From positions 6,293,563 through 6,357,562 of the forward strand of contig OZ004594.1 in NCBI GenBank assembly GCA_963924555.1: 64,000 bases of DNA, written 5' to 3'. The translations under genes and the position numbers were made by a program. Source of the DNA: Crambe crambe (Eukaryota > Porifera > Demospongiae > Poecilosclerida > Crambeidae). Under the pieces are notes generated by a model. The model was given only the letters and a program-made list of their open reading frames with translations, was not told the DNA's origin and made no database searches. This document shows, piece by piece, positions 32,754-42,666 of this stretch (positions within the stretch are counted from its first letter, which is position 1; every line of letters begins with the position of its first letter).

Positions 32754-33790
32754 ATCAGAGAGTACAATAGTACTCTCTAAGTAGGGATGGCACGGATTGT
32801 CCCATTGGATTAATACTTTCATAACTCCAGAATACTTCCCTCCTACAGTCAGCAACTCCTAACTTGAAGACAGAACACCTTCAATGTGCTAGGACTCAAG
32901 TATGAAGAGCAGAAGACAAAGCAGTATCATTTAAAAGTGACTTCTAAATTTGCCATTTTCATCTGGTTGTTCATCATCATCAAACAGAAATGGTTCATTC
33001 AAATGCTATAATTTTTATACCACATTACTCAACTTGAGATGTTCAAAAACAACATGTCATTTTCCAACTTGCTAGCTTTCAGCCTACAACATGGCAGACA
33101 TTTAATATGCCTCGCCCCGTACACGTGACTCTTGGACCTTGACCTCACAACTGACTCTCTCTCTTGACAATGCTCAGAGCGTAAATCCAAGGCACTGGTC
33201 TGGTTATGAATCAAGCTTGATGCAACACTAATCAAGTATATCAGGTACATGCATAACATCAGTAAAGGCACCTTACAAAATTAGGTCAATGGCAATCTTA
33301 TTATAAACTGTATAGATACAAGCTCCATCAGCATTAGTCCTTCCAGATCAGATTCATTTCGGCTCATACATTATGACCAATGAACTACATAGCTACAATA
33401 CAGAACTTTAACTTGAATACCAGGATCACAGCATCCAGTTGCCTATGATAAAATAATAGAGCATTAGCTACAAAAAAAAGGTGACGAACAAATAAAGGAA
33501 AAAATATTAATAAAAAAGAAAAGTAGGGATGGCTATGTGTGGTTCAAATAAGTTCAGCAACAAGAGAGTGAACTTCAGTCAAGTAACCCCTTACCCATCA
33601 CCAATATTATCAAACTACGAGCTACTTCACTTTCATGATAGGCCAAGATGAGATATAAAGGGAGTGATGTAGGAATAGTTCGCTCGTAGTTTGGTGATAT
33701 TGGTGATGGGTAAGGGGTTACTTGACTGAAGTTCACTCTCTTATTGCTGAACTTTTTTGAACCACACATAGCCATCCTTTTTTTCCCCCT
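32754..33790. mobile_element. Family F1b element with terminal palindrome
   Basis: It begins TATCAGAGAGTACAATAGTA, CTCTCTAAGTAGGGATGGC and shares the module around CAGTCAGCAACTCCTAAC with 15977-16930. It ends in a palindrome (about 33520-33785) whose arms contain GGATGGCTATGTGTGGTTC, CAACAAGAGAGTGAAC and TCAAGTAACCCCTTACCC. The gene-like frames inside are mirror-image palindrome translations. Confidence 0.65.
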
Positions 33791-34620
33791 TTACTTGTAC
33801 ATAATTATGTATGTAGCTAGTGGTTGTATATCATGACTGAACCTGTTAATGACCTCTGTTGTTTTTTTGAACATAGGTATCCACAGCAAAGTCAAGGTAT
33901 GATCTTCCCTGTTGTGGGTATCAGTTGGTGTACATACTTCATGTTGCAGTGTATCCATCACTCCATGCAGTGGTGGGTACACAGCAGTGTGGACAGTACT
34001 CAAGTACCACTGATGTACAGTACACCTTGATGAATGTCATTTTTTTGTTCACACCCTTGCTCCATACAATGTGCTACCATATGTTTGTCAACCATTACCT
34101 ACTCATAATTATTATCAACAACTGAGTACAAAAATGAAATGTAACCTGACAGTGTCAGCATCTGCAGCTGATCAATGATCTCCTACTCAGTATCTGGAAT
34201 GTAATGCAAACATCAACTTCACTGAGCTGAGGGTTAATTAGCATTTGAGTGCAACATTGGATAGTTCAACTTCATAGAGTTCCTACAAAGTGTTATATGG
34301 TTGGCCTGGAGGCACTATACTGCCTCTAGGGGTTCAGTGCAGCTAAGTTTCTCTATCAAGGTAGCTTGGCCACCATTTCATTTCAATGATTGATCCTTAC
34401 AAAAGTGACTCTTTTTTAACATGGTAATCTCTACATTATAATAATGATTGGGATGGCTGTAATGAACGTAAGCTATGAAAATTCAACAAGAGCAGTCACA
34501 GGGTGCCCATCCATTCAGCCCTAGCTTATTCCAACTCTTTGACCAGTCAACCACAATATATAATTATTTGGGTGTCCACTAACTCTTTACTGTTGTGGTG
34601 TATTTAGCCGAACTTTACAC
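33791..34620. other. Non-coding stretch
   Basis: A short direct-repeat area near 33930-33990 (GCAGTGTATCCATCACTCC, CATGCAGTGG) generates open frames on both strands, but no exon boundaries or known domains are visible. Confidence 0.35.
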
Positions 34621-34639
34621 ATGATCATAAGCTGTGTTT

Positions 34640-34971
34640 ACATGCATGCCCAATCCAGGTTGAGATTCAATCCAGATTGTAATCCACCTAATTGATGTGG
34701 GTTATGCTACCCGGATTGGAACCGGGTTGGTACTGTTCACACGGAAAGCAAATCCCCGTGTAAATGGGGCTATAGACACTCACTCACTCACATATGAATT
34801 CACCTAGACTGTCATCTCTGCCCTAACTGCTGGTGACTAAGCCTACTCTGGTGCAATGATTGTGTGGGTGTTACATGAATGCGCACGGTGTGCTACTACC
34901 ATCATCACCCATCATGTATAGTCGACTCCAGCACTATGCCTCGGCACTTCAGTGCCGAGGCAAAAACTAGC
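34640..34971. repeat. Inverted TGTTTACATG/GTGTAAATGG segment and partial GCCTCGGCACT element (copy C)
   Basis: From about 34632 to 34775 the phrases GTGTTTACATGCATG, CAATCCAGG and CCGGATTGG, CCGTGTAAATGGGGC suggest a small inverted-end element of about 140 bp. Directly to its right, 34794-34971 matches the right part of element copy A and ends with a perfect GCCTCGGCACT, TC, AGTGCCGAGGC hairpin. The left part of that element is missing. Confidence 0.5.
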
Positions 34972-35234
34972 TGGCTACAAGAAAGTTGATTAGCTGGCTA
35001 CCTAATAATGTCCTTATGCCACAAGTCACCACCTAGGAAGTTGTGACTGGTGATAATACTTGCTATGTTACCTTGTGATGTTACGAGTTGGTAAGTTAAT
35101 TAGCTAGTTTGCAAATCATGCTATCACTATAGTCTATCTTTCTTTCATCAATAATCATATTTGCATGAGCTGAAGATATAGCTAGCCTACAAGTGAACAT
35201 CTTGTAATAAAGTAATGTATACATATTCTCACAT

Positions 35235-35515
35235 TTACTTGAAATGTCCATATGCTACATTGTCCTTTAGTTCCAGTTCATCTTTATCTTTGACAACAGT
35301 GGTCATGGTGACATCCTCATAAAGTGGAGCAGGTGGAGGTTGAAGGTTGTGATTCCTCTGGTGAACAAACTGCCTCATGACACAGCAATAATATATGACT
35401 AGAGCACCACCAGCAAACCCACCCACCACTCCAACAATGAAGAACACAATACTGCAGACCACAGTCACCACAGCAGGTTCAAGGGGTACCACAGTAGTAG
35501 ATGGCACTACAGTTC
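35235..35515 (-). CDS. Transmembrane and cytoplasmic-tail exon of a receptor
   Basis: The exon starts after a strong acceptor (TTTATTTCAG) in phase 1 and runs to a TAA at 35235. A Thr/Pro/Val stalk is followed by a hydrophobic segment of about 25 residues (VVCSIVFFIVGVVGGFAGG to IYYCC), then a basic stop-transfer stretch and a tail of about 50 residues. The tail has a proline-rich segment and tyrosines in PLYEDV and NVAYGHF, which resemble SH2-type docking sites. A single-pass type I receptor is therefore likely. The exon fits in phase with the FN3-like exon at 38606-38869 (Gly across the junction). The ligand and pathway are unknown. Confidence 0.75.
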
Positions 35516-35639
35516 CTGAAATAAAGTTATGCTACAATAAACTATGCACATAAAATAACCAGCTGTATGGTGAATAGCATATAGCAGGTTATTTCGAGGG
35601 ACACGTGGTTTTTGTGGATAGCCCTAAAATTGAATAATA

Positions 35640-36290
35640 TCAGAGAGTACAACCTTTCAACCTACAACATGGCAGATATTTTATGCCTCACCCCCATACA
35701 CATGATTCTTGGACTTTGACCTTACGACTGACTAGCGAATCTGTCATTAGCTTTCTCTCTTGATGTTGGTCTCTCGATCCTCAGAGCATAAACCCTAGGC
35801 ACTAGTCTGGTTATGAATCAAGCCTTGATGCAATATCAGGTATGTAAGGCCTCAAAAATTATATCCAAAATAGTATAAACTGTATAGATACAAGCTCCAT
35901 CAGCATTAGCCCTTCCGGATCAGATTCATTTTGACTCATACAATATTATGATGAAACTTCCAATGAACTACATAGCTACAATTAACTTGGATAGCAGGAT
36001 CACAGCATCCAGTAGCCTATAATAAAATAATAGAGCATTACATCAAAAAAGGTAATGAACAAGTAAAGGTATTTGAAAAAAAAAAAAAAGTAGGGATGGC
36101 TGTGTGCGGTCCAAAAAAGTTCAGCAACAAGAGAGTGAACTTCAGTCAAGTAACCCCATACCCATCATCAATATTACCAAACTATGAGCTAACTACTTCA
36201 CTCCCTTTACATCTCATCATGGCCTGTCATGGTCTTCCAGATCTCCAAGATCCCCTTTCAAGGATAGTACCATCTCGTCTATAGCTATAG
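35640..36290. mobile_element. Family F1b partial copy, within the receptor intron
   Basis: It begins at ATCAGAGAGTACAAC and then matches the inner module of 32754-33790 (CAACCTACAACATGGCAGA, GATCAGATTCATTT, GTAGGGATGGCTGTGTG, TCAAGTAACCCCATACCC). Only one palindrome arm is present, ending near 36230. Confidence 0.6.
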
Positions 36291-36880
36291 TTTCAGCAAT
36301 GGTGAAGAAATTAAGTTGCTATGTAGCTAAGATTGTTATCAGAAGGCATAAGTATGATCTACATGTTGGCTTCTTTTAACTAGTTATAGTCACAATTTCT
36401 ACTTCTAGCACAGGCACCTGCCAGTGTTTAACTTACATCCATCTCCAATGGTCTTTGAAGGTTAACAGCCAACAAATTGTTAGATTATGGGCTAATGAAA
36501 TTCTATTCCACCATTCCATCAACTGTATAGTACCGTATAGTGCAAGGAAGTAGTTGAACAATTGCAAGCTAGCTAGAGCAATAAGAAGTAACCGTTCATC
36601 CACCCACTAACCTTAGCTAAGAGACCTCTAGCATGGTAGAGGGATGTTCATCTTGATAGGCCGTGCATGAAACTATGCCAGGCAAAAGTGGGCATGATAC
36701 AAAATTCCTCACCCTAATAGGACAGGCAGAGTCATGCCCAGCCCCATGTGACAAGACTGAACATCACATGAGAGGGGTGGGGCCTAGCTCACATGCCATC
36801 TCTGATACCTGAGTTGGGGGAGCTTAGGATGATACTAGTTACACATATCAATTATGCTGGAGTTAAAGGTTATATAAAAG
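36291..36880. other. Intronic non-coding stretch
   Basis: Lies in the intron between the TM exon and the FN3-like exon on the minus strand. It contains no recognisable exon or element end. Confidence 0.4.
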
Positions 36881-36884
36881 AAAA

Positions 36885-37646
36885 AAAACATTTCGTGAAA
36901 TGAAAAAAGATGTAGGGATGACCACTGCTCAAAAAAGTAAGGAAACAAGAAGGATGGAAATGGGATCAATCTTTGTTCTGTATATCCAGCCAACAATCCC
37001 TACATATACATCTGGGTAGCTTCAGATTATAATGCAGTAATGTACGCATATGTAGGGATTGTTGGCTGGATATACAGAACAAAGATTGGTCCCATTTCCA
37101 TCCTTCTTGTTTCCTTACTTTTTTGAGCAGTGGTCATCCCTACATCTTTTTTTATTTCACAAAATATTTTTTCCCTTACTTGTTCCTGGTCTTATTTAAA
37201 AGGGAGATAATACATGGCCCACAACAGTCTGTCACAGGACATGTTCCGGTCAATTTCATCATTTGTCCTGTCACTTTCAGTATGTATGGTTCAAGCTGCA
37301 CCACATCAAAGGGAATACAAGATGGGTAGCTGCAGGGAATACGAGAGATGGATTGGTAAATCTAAATCCCCGAGTTGATACAGTAGTCTATGATCATTAT
37401 CTAGAGCTAGAGCTAGCTAGAGATAGCCGAGTAATATCAGATACATGCACATGCATAATCGGTATTATAGAAAAGATGGCTTCCAATAATTAAGTTAGTC
37501 GAGTACTCCGCTTGTAGTGTCTCCTTATTTCATCCACTGTTTCGAGGATTGACGAGTACAAAAGATCATAGTTAGTAGAATTTGGAGTGGATTTATCCAG
37601 AAATCATAGCTGTAGCTTGAGTGGTTCGAGAGATATGGTTGTCTAA

Positions 37647-37678
<32 letters not shown>

Positions 37679-37905
37679 GAGAAGAAGAAGAATCCAGTGA
37701 TTTACCTGCTTGCCGTATTTCTGAAATGGTAAGCTCCCTGGTCCTGAGACTTGATCTGCACATTGTAGTAGGCTCTAGTAGGCTGGATAATCATCCACAG
37801 TAGTGGAACTAGAATTTCACTTTTGTGTTAGTCTATAGGCGGTGTGCGCTGCCGTCTGTGTCATCCCTACATAGAGAGAGCTACCACTCTCTCTGATTAT
37901 TATGT
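36885..37905. mobile_element. Family F1 element, palindrome plus right hairpin end
   Basis: A long palindrome (about 36895-37190) with arms AAAAAAGATGTAGGGATGAC..TCATCCCTACATCTTTTTT is followed by modules in reverse orientation and an (AAT)n tract at 37649-37679. The element then shows TGCCGTATTTCTGAAATGG and the right terminal hairpin AGAGAGAGCTACC..CTCTCTCTGATTA near 37880-37903. It lies in the receptor intron. The small reading frame over the AAT tract is part of the repeat, as the same peptide occurs near 40308. Confidence 0.7.
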
Positions 37906-38605
37906 TAAATAACCAGAACAAAAGTCAATTTTAGATATTGTTTTTTTCTTATGTTAATGAATGATCTTTGAACATTCTTCTCTCTTCTGTGTAGATGTAA
38001 TGATTCACTGAGAACCTGTAGAGTAAGGGTAGAAGAATTTTTAGTTTATACAGTCCTATGACCTTTGACCTGCCATCCCTACTTAGAGAGTCAATATTAC
38101 ATCAAAAAAGGTGATGAACAAGTACTATTCAAAATGAAACAGAGAAGTAGGAATGGCTGTGTGAAAAAGCCCTCCTAATTACAATAAGTACACCTGTATT
38201 ACCCAACTACTTTATCCCTAATTCACTCTCCATGAAAGCACTACTCTATCCCCTTCATTCCACTCATGGGGAATGAAGTAGGGATGGAGTAGTTGACAGC
38301 ACTGACATTACTGATACTATAATCAATGATGGTACCACACAACAGCTGGAATCTTAATTCAGCTGGCTGTGCATAGGCCAAAGCAAAAGTGGTTTGCAAT
38401 TTCCCATTACACCTGATCCCCACTTGGTGAGGCTTCTAGTTAATGAATAAAAGCTAAGTATACAAATTATCTTGGTGGCAGTTGATTGACTCTGAGAGAA
38501 GAATAGTATATGTACGATGTCCTTATCTAGGCATAAATTTGACTTCACATGGAAGCAATTATTGACTGCTCAAATTAAGGAAATAAAATACATAAGTGTA
38601 TATAC
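37906..38605. other. Intronic stretch with F1b fragments
   Basis: At 38080-38160 there are fragments of the F1b family (CATCCCTACTTAGAGAGTC, GTAGGAATGGCTGTGTG). A small inverted pair with CCCCTTCATTCC and GGAATGAAGTAGGG occurs near 38250-38285. No exon is seen apart from the one at 38606. Confidence 0.45.
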
Positions 38606-38869
38606 CTTCATTCATGAGAGATCCTGTAATTGGGAAGCCGATAGTTTTACCATTTGAGAGCAACTTCACTGTAAAATTGCAGTTTGGAGATGTTGGTTCC
38701 AGTGGGATCGTAACAGATCCACTTGCAGGTAGTGGTCTTGTAACAGGTACTGGCATGCAATCTAAACTGATTGACACCAACGTCCCTTGTAGTTCAGAAT
38801 GAAAGTTATTATTAACTGTCACTGTAAGATTATCCAAATTCACGTCCTCAACTACGATTGCATTCCTCA
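38606..38869 (-). CDS. FN3-like extracellular domain exon
   Basis: A 264-nt exon lies between an acceptor (ATTTATTCCAG) and a donor (GTATAT), phase 1 at both ends, so a complete 88-residue domain is encoded. The sequence alternates hydrophobic residues in beta-strand spacing (NLTVTVNNNF, TLVSISLDC, NFTVKLL), ending in TGSLMNEG, consistent with a fibronectin-III or related beta-sandwich fold. It has several N-glycosylation motifs (NLT, NFT). It joins in phase with the TM exon at 35515 and could follow the exon at 56163-56391. Domain assignment is by pattern only. Confidence 0.6.
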
Positions 38870-38966
38870 CTGGAATAAATAAATAAAATAAATAGTAAAT
38901 AAACTAGTCTAAGTGCTATGGGCATGTTTCATTTGTGGGGTCAAAGGTCAAACAAAATATATATAT

Positions 38967-40612
38967 CAGAGAGTGCGGTAGTACTCTCATGTAGGGATGA
39001 CTCGGACAGCCGCACGCGCCGCCTATAGACTAATACAAAAGTGAAATTCTAGTTCCCCCACTTAGACCTAACAAAAGCTACTGTGAATGATTATCCAGCC
39101 TACTAGAGCCTACTAGCTACAATGTGCAGACCAAGTTTCAGAACCAGGGAGCTTATCGTTTCAGAAATACGGCAAGCAGGTAAATCGCTGGATTCTTCTT
39201 CTTCTCTATTATTATTATTACAAGTAAGGGAAAAAGCATTTCGTGAAATGAAAAAAAATGTAGGGATGACCACTGCTCGAAAAAGTAAGGAAACAAGAAG
39301 GATGGAAATGGGATCAATCTTTATTCTGTATATCCAGCCAACAATCCCTACATATACGTACATTATTACACTATAATCTGAAGCTACCCGACGTATATGT
39401 AGGGATTGTTAGCTGGATATACAGAATAAAGATTGATTCCATTTCCATCCTTCTTGTTTCCTTACTTTTTCGAGCAGTGGTCATCCCTACATTTTTTTTC
39501 ATTTCACGAAATGCTTTTTCCCTTACTTGTTCCTGGTCTTTTTTTCCCTCTCTTTTATGGTTTTAGCTATGTATAGAGTTCATCCTTCTGTATGTGTATG
39601 CAGGGACAGATGAAAGAAGAATAGTTCTCCAATAGCATACCAGCCCAATGATTATCAATATTGTTGAGCTATAGCTACTTGGAGGTCGAAGATGCTGAAA
39701 TAGAGTCTACCGGTAGATGGACAGGGTTTCATCTAGGAATTTTGCCTTGGGGGGAAGCTCACTGATCAGAGGGTGTGGGAGGGGATGTGCCCCCTCCCAC
39801 ACAAAGCCAAAAATATTTACTAATCTGAAATTGGTCCTTAATTACTCCCTTTGGTGACTACATGTAACAACCTTTGGTCACCACTGATATTCTCGAAGTA
39901 AATTGCTGAAAATTTTCAGCACAATCTGAAAAGGGAGTAGCCTTGGGGGGAAGTTGGTTAGTTTGGGGGGGGGGGAAGATTGAGGGTTTGGGGGGGAAGC
40001 TTTCCCCCTGCACCCCCCAGTAGATGAAACCCTGATGGATTGATGAATCTAAAATCCCCGAGTCGATAGTGTAGTCCATTATCTAGCTATGCTAGCTAGC
40101 TAGCTAGCTAGAGATAGCTGAGTAATATTATAATTGGATATCAAATACATGCGCATGCGTATTATAGGCTTCCTAATTGAATTAGTTGAGTGCTGTGCTC
40201 CGTAGTGTCTCCTTTTTCATCGACTCTTTCGAGGATCAACGAGTAGAAAAGATCGTAGTTGGTAGAATTTGGAGTGGATTTATCCAGAAATCATAGCTGT
40301 AGCTTGAGTGGTTCGAGAGATATGGTTGTCTAAGAAGAATAATAAGAATAATAATAATAATAATAGAGAAGAAGAAGAATCTAGCGATTTACCTGCTTGC
40401 CGTATTTCTGAAACGGTAAGCTCCCTGATCCTGAAACTTGGTCTGCACATTGTAGTAGGCTCTAGTAGGCTGGATAATCATTCACAGTAGCTTTTGTTAG
40501 GTCTAAGTGGGGGGACTAGAATTTCACTTTAGTATTAGTCTATAGGCAGCGCGCGCGGCCGTCCGAGTCATCCCTACATGTACATAGAGAGTGCTACCGC
40601 ACTCTCAGACTC
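38967..40612. mobile_element. Complete family F1 foldback element (about 1.65 kb)
   Basis: Both ends are present: CAGAGAGTGCGGTAGTACTC at 38967 and, inverted, AGAGAGTGCTACCGCACTCTC near 40590. The arms of about 250 bp carry GCCGCCTATAGACTAATAC, AAAGTGAAATTCTAGTTCC, GGAGCTTACCGTTTCAG and CGGCAAGCAGGTAAATCG. Nested inside are the 300-bp palindrome (39224-39535), whose TIR follows an ATT tract, and a separate 313-bp insertion at 39722-40034. Frames in the arms give the recurrent peptide SSDLPACRISE and are not genes. Confidence 0.75.
39722..40034. mobile_element. 313-bp element with CAGGGTTTCATCTA ends and ATGGA duplication
   Basis: Fourteen-base inverted ends (CAGGGTTTCATCTA, TAGATGAAACCCTG) enclose G-rich and C-rich sequence. 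ATGGA is directly repeated at 39717-39721 and 40035-40039. The empty host sequence GTAGATGGATTGG is present in the related F1 copy near 52615. The CAGGG terminus is reminiscent of hAT-type MITEs, but the 5-bp duplication is short for hAT, so the superfamily is left open. Confidence 0.85.
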
Positions 40613-41270
40613 TGATTATTCTTTTTCTTCTTCTTCTTAGACAACCATATCTCTCGAACCACTCAAGCTACAGCTATGATTTTCTGGATAAATCCACTCC
40701 AAATTCTACCAACTACGATCTTTTCTACTCGTTGATCCTCAAATGAGTCGATGAAAAAGGAGACACTATGGAGCACAGCACTCAGAGTAATTCAATTAAG
40801 AAGCCATCTTTTCTATAATACGCATGCGCATGTATTCGATAACCAATTATTCAAAATTATAATAATTACTTAGACTACTGTATCGACTCGGGGATTTAGA
40901 TTCACGACGGTAGACTCTAAGTATAGCTCAACAATAACACAACACCTTGACTCGTTGATAGGTAATGATTGGGCTGGTATGCTGGAGAACTATTCTTCTT
41001 TCATCTGTCCCTGCATACACATAGAAGAATGAACTCTATACATAGCTAAAACCATAAAAGAGAGGAAAAAAGACCAGGAACAAGTAAGGGAAAAAGCATT
41101 TCGTGAAATGAAAAAAGATGTAGGGATGACCACTGCTCAAAAAAGTAAGGAAACAAGAAGGATGGAAATGGGATCAATCTTTGTTCTGTATATCCAGCCA
41201 ACAATCCCTACATATACGTACATTACTGCACTATAATCTGAAGCTACCTGACGTTTTATGTAGTCTATTT
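40613..41270. mobile_element. Family F1 partial copy forming a larger inverted pair
   Basis: From 40617 the sequence runs in the opposite sense to 40100-40330 (TTAGACAACCATATCTCTCG, AAGCTACAGCTATGATT, ACGAGTAGAAAAG inverse), so these arms face each other across the element end near 40600. It ends with one arm of the 300-bp palindrome (41095-41265). Confidence 0.65.
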
Positions 41271-41396
41271 CTCAATTGGTAGAGAGTCCCATGGTCTGTG
41301 TGGGAAATTGTGGAATAGTAATACTTCCATATCACCTACAATGGATTAATGCTCTACATGTTGCATTAAATATGTATGTTTGCAGCTAAGTATTAC

Positions 41397-41702
41397 CCCC
41401 ATATAATTCAGGCGAGTATGCCAGTCCTCAGCAACTGGAATCAGGCCATCAAGGCGAGAAGAAGCTGTAACAGAATTTGCTTTAGCCCTTTTGGCTCCCC
41501 GTGCCGTTAATGCTGTTAATTGGTCACCACCAAAAAGTATAGGGTGCACACAGGCTTTGGGTATACTAAGATCAGTGCCATTAATTGTACAATCTTCTTC
41601 TTTCCATTTGTTTGTGGGAACGTAGTTGCTGTGGATGATCTGCATTATTTTAGTCATTTCCTCTGTTTTGTTCTCGTTAAACAAGAGTATTCCCATTGGA
41701 AA
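41397..41702 (-). CDS. Single exon of a DUF6589-like protein (transposon-related)
   Basis: A 306-nt exon in phase 0 at both ends lies between an acceptor (CTGTTATAG) and a donor (GTAATA). It encodes FPMGILLFNENKTEEM, then a region with GGDQLTALTARGAKRAKAN and GLIPVAEDWHTRLNYMG. The GDQLT and EDWH motifs are what I recall for DUF6589 proteins, a family widespread in cnidarians, sponges and fungi and linked with transposons. The exon is uninterrupted, but neighbouring exons were not found on either side, so it is probably an orphan fragment. The two acidic motifs may be the catalytic positions of an RNase H-like fold, which is inference. Confidence 0.55.
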
Positions 41703-41704
41703 CT

Positions 41705-42432
41705 ATAACAGCATGACTTTGTAATTAATCTTAGGATAATATGGACTCACTATATCAGACTTTTTGGACATCTCTTCTTGATATTCATGTGTCATGTGCC
41801 ACTCCACTTAACTAGAACAGTCAAATCCCATTGACTCTAAATAGGTGGCTATAATTCTCGAAATTAAGATGGTGAAAATTTTTTTCAGTTCTCTATCATC
41901 ATCTGCTGATGGGAGAAGAGATATGGTACATTTGTTATTTATAAGAGAAGAATGTGGTGGAGGTGGAGGTTTGATGGATATTCCCGATGTATTTATCCTG
42001 TTGGATACCTGTTGGATACCACAAGGAAATGAAAATAGTCGATTGATGGTATTTTTTTTCCACTCTCAGATAACGAGACTTTATTTGTTTTGTCCAGGTT
42101 ATCTCCAATGATACGGTAAGTGTTGACTACTGTTTTTTTCATAGAGGAGGCTGGCACTACACTCTTTTCGGTGTGACCTGCTGGGCTTAGGCCAAGAAGT
42201 CTGCCAGACTTCCTCACCCCCAGTCTCGGATAGTCTAAGAATGGCCTAGCTGGCTTGAAGTACAAGTTAAGCTGGTCGAGAATGCCAATTACGAGGGGGC
42301 GTGGCCTAGCTCAGCATTCGGCATACCTATAATTACCATTACCGGGCTAGCTAGAGGCCAATGGTTGGTTAGGAGAGAGGTCAATTAACTATGAATGCCT
42401 GGAAAAATTTTTGGGGGCGTGTCTAAGTGTCC
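41705..42432. other. Non-coding stretch left of the two-gene element
   Basis: No exon with good splice sites was identified. GGCGTGGCCTAGCTCAGCATT at 42299 and GGGGGCGTGTCTAAGTGTCC near 42413 are GC-richer than the surroundings and could include the outer end of the element that starts at about 42433. Confidence 0.4.
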
Positions 42433-42666
42433 ACACGTGAATTGCAATAAAACGGCTAGGCTGTGTGCAGAGGAGGTGCGACACTATCACGTGACACTTT
42501 CACGTAATCGTGCGCTCTATGGTAATTTGTGTTGAAAATACCTCTCTTCACCGCTGCTCTGAAATAGCTTGCTACCTATCTCCCGGGGTATGAAACAATT
42601 GGTACCTACCTAACAATCATTACTAACCGTTGAACCCCGTCGAACCCCCACATTCCAGAGGCAGTA

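Noticed and set aside
37621-37803. Open frame with Asn repeats followed by SSDLPACRISE, also at 40308.
   Set aside because: It is the translation of the F1 arm and its AAT tract. The copies share indels with non-coding neighbours, and no start, splice or domain signal exists.
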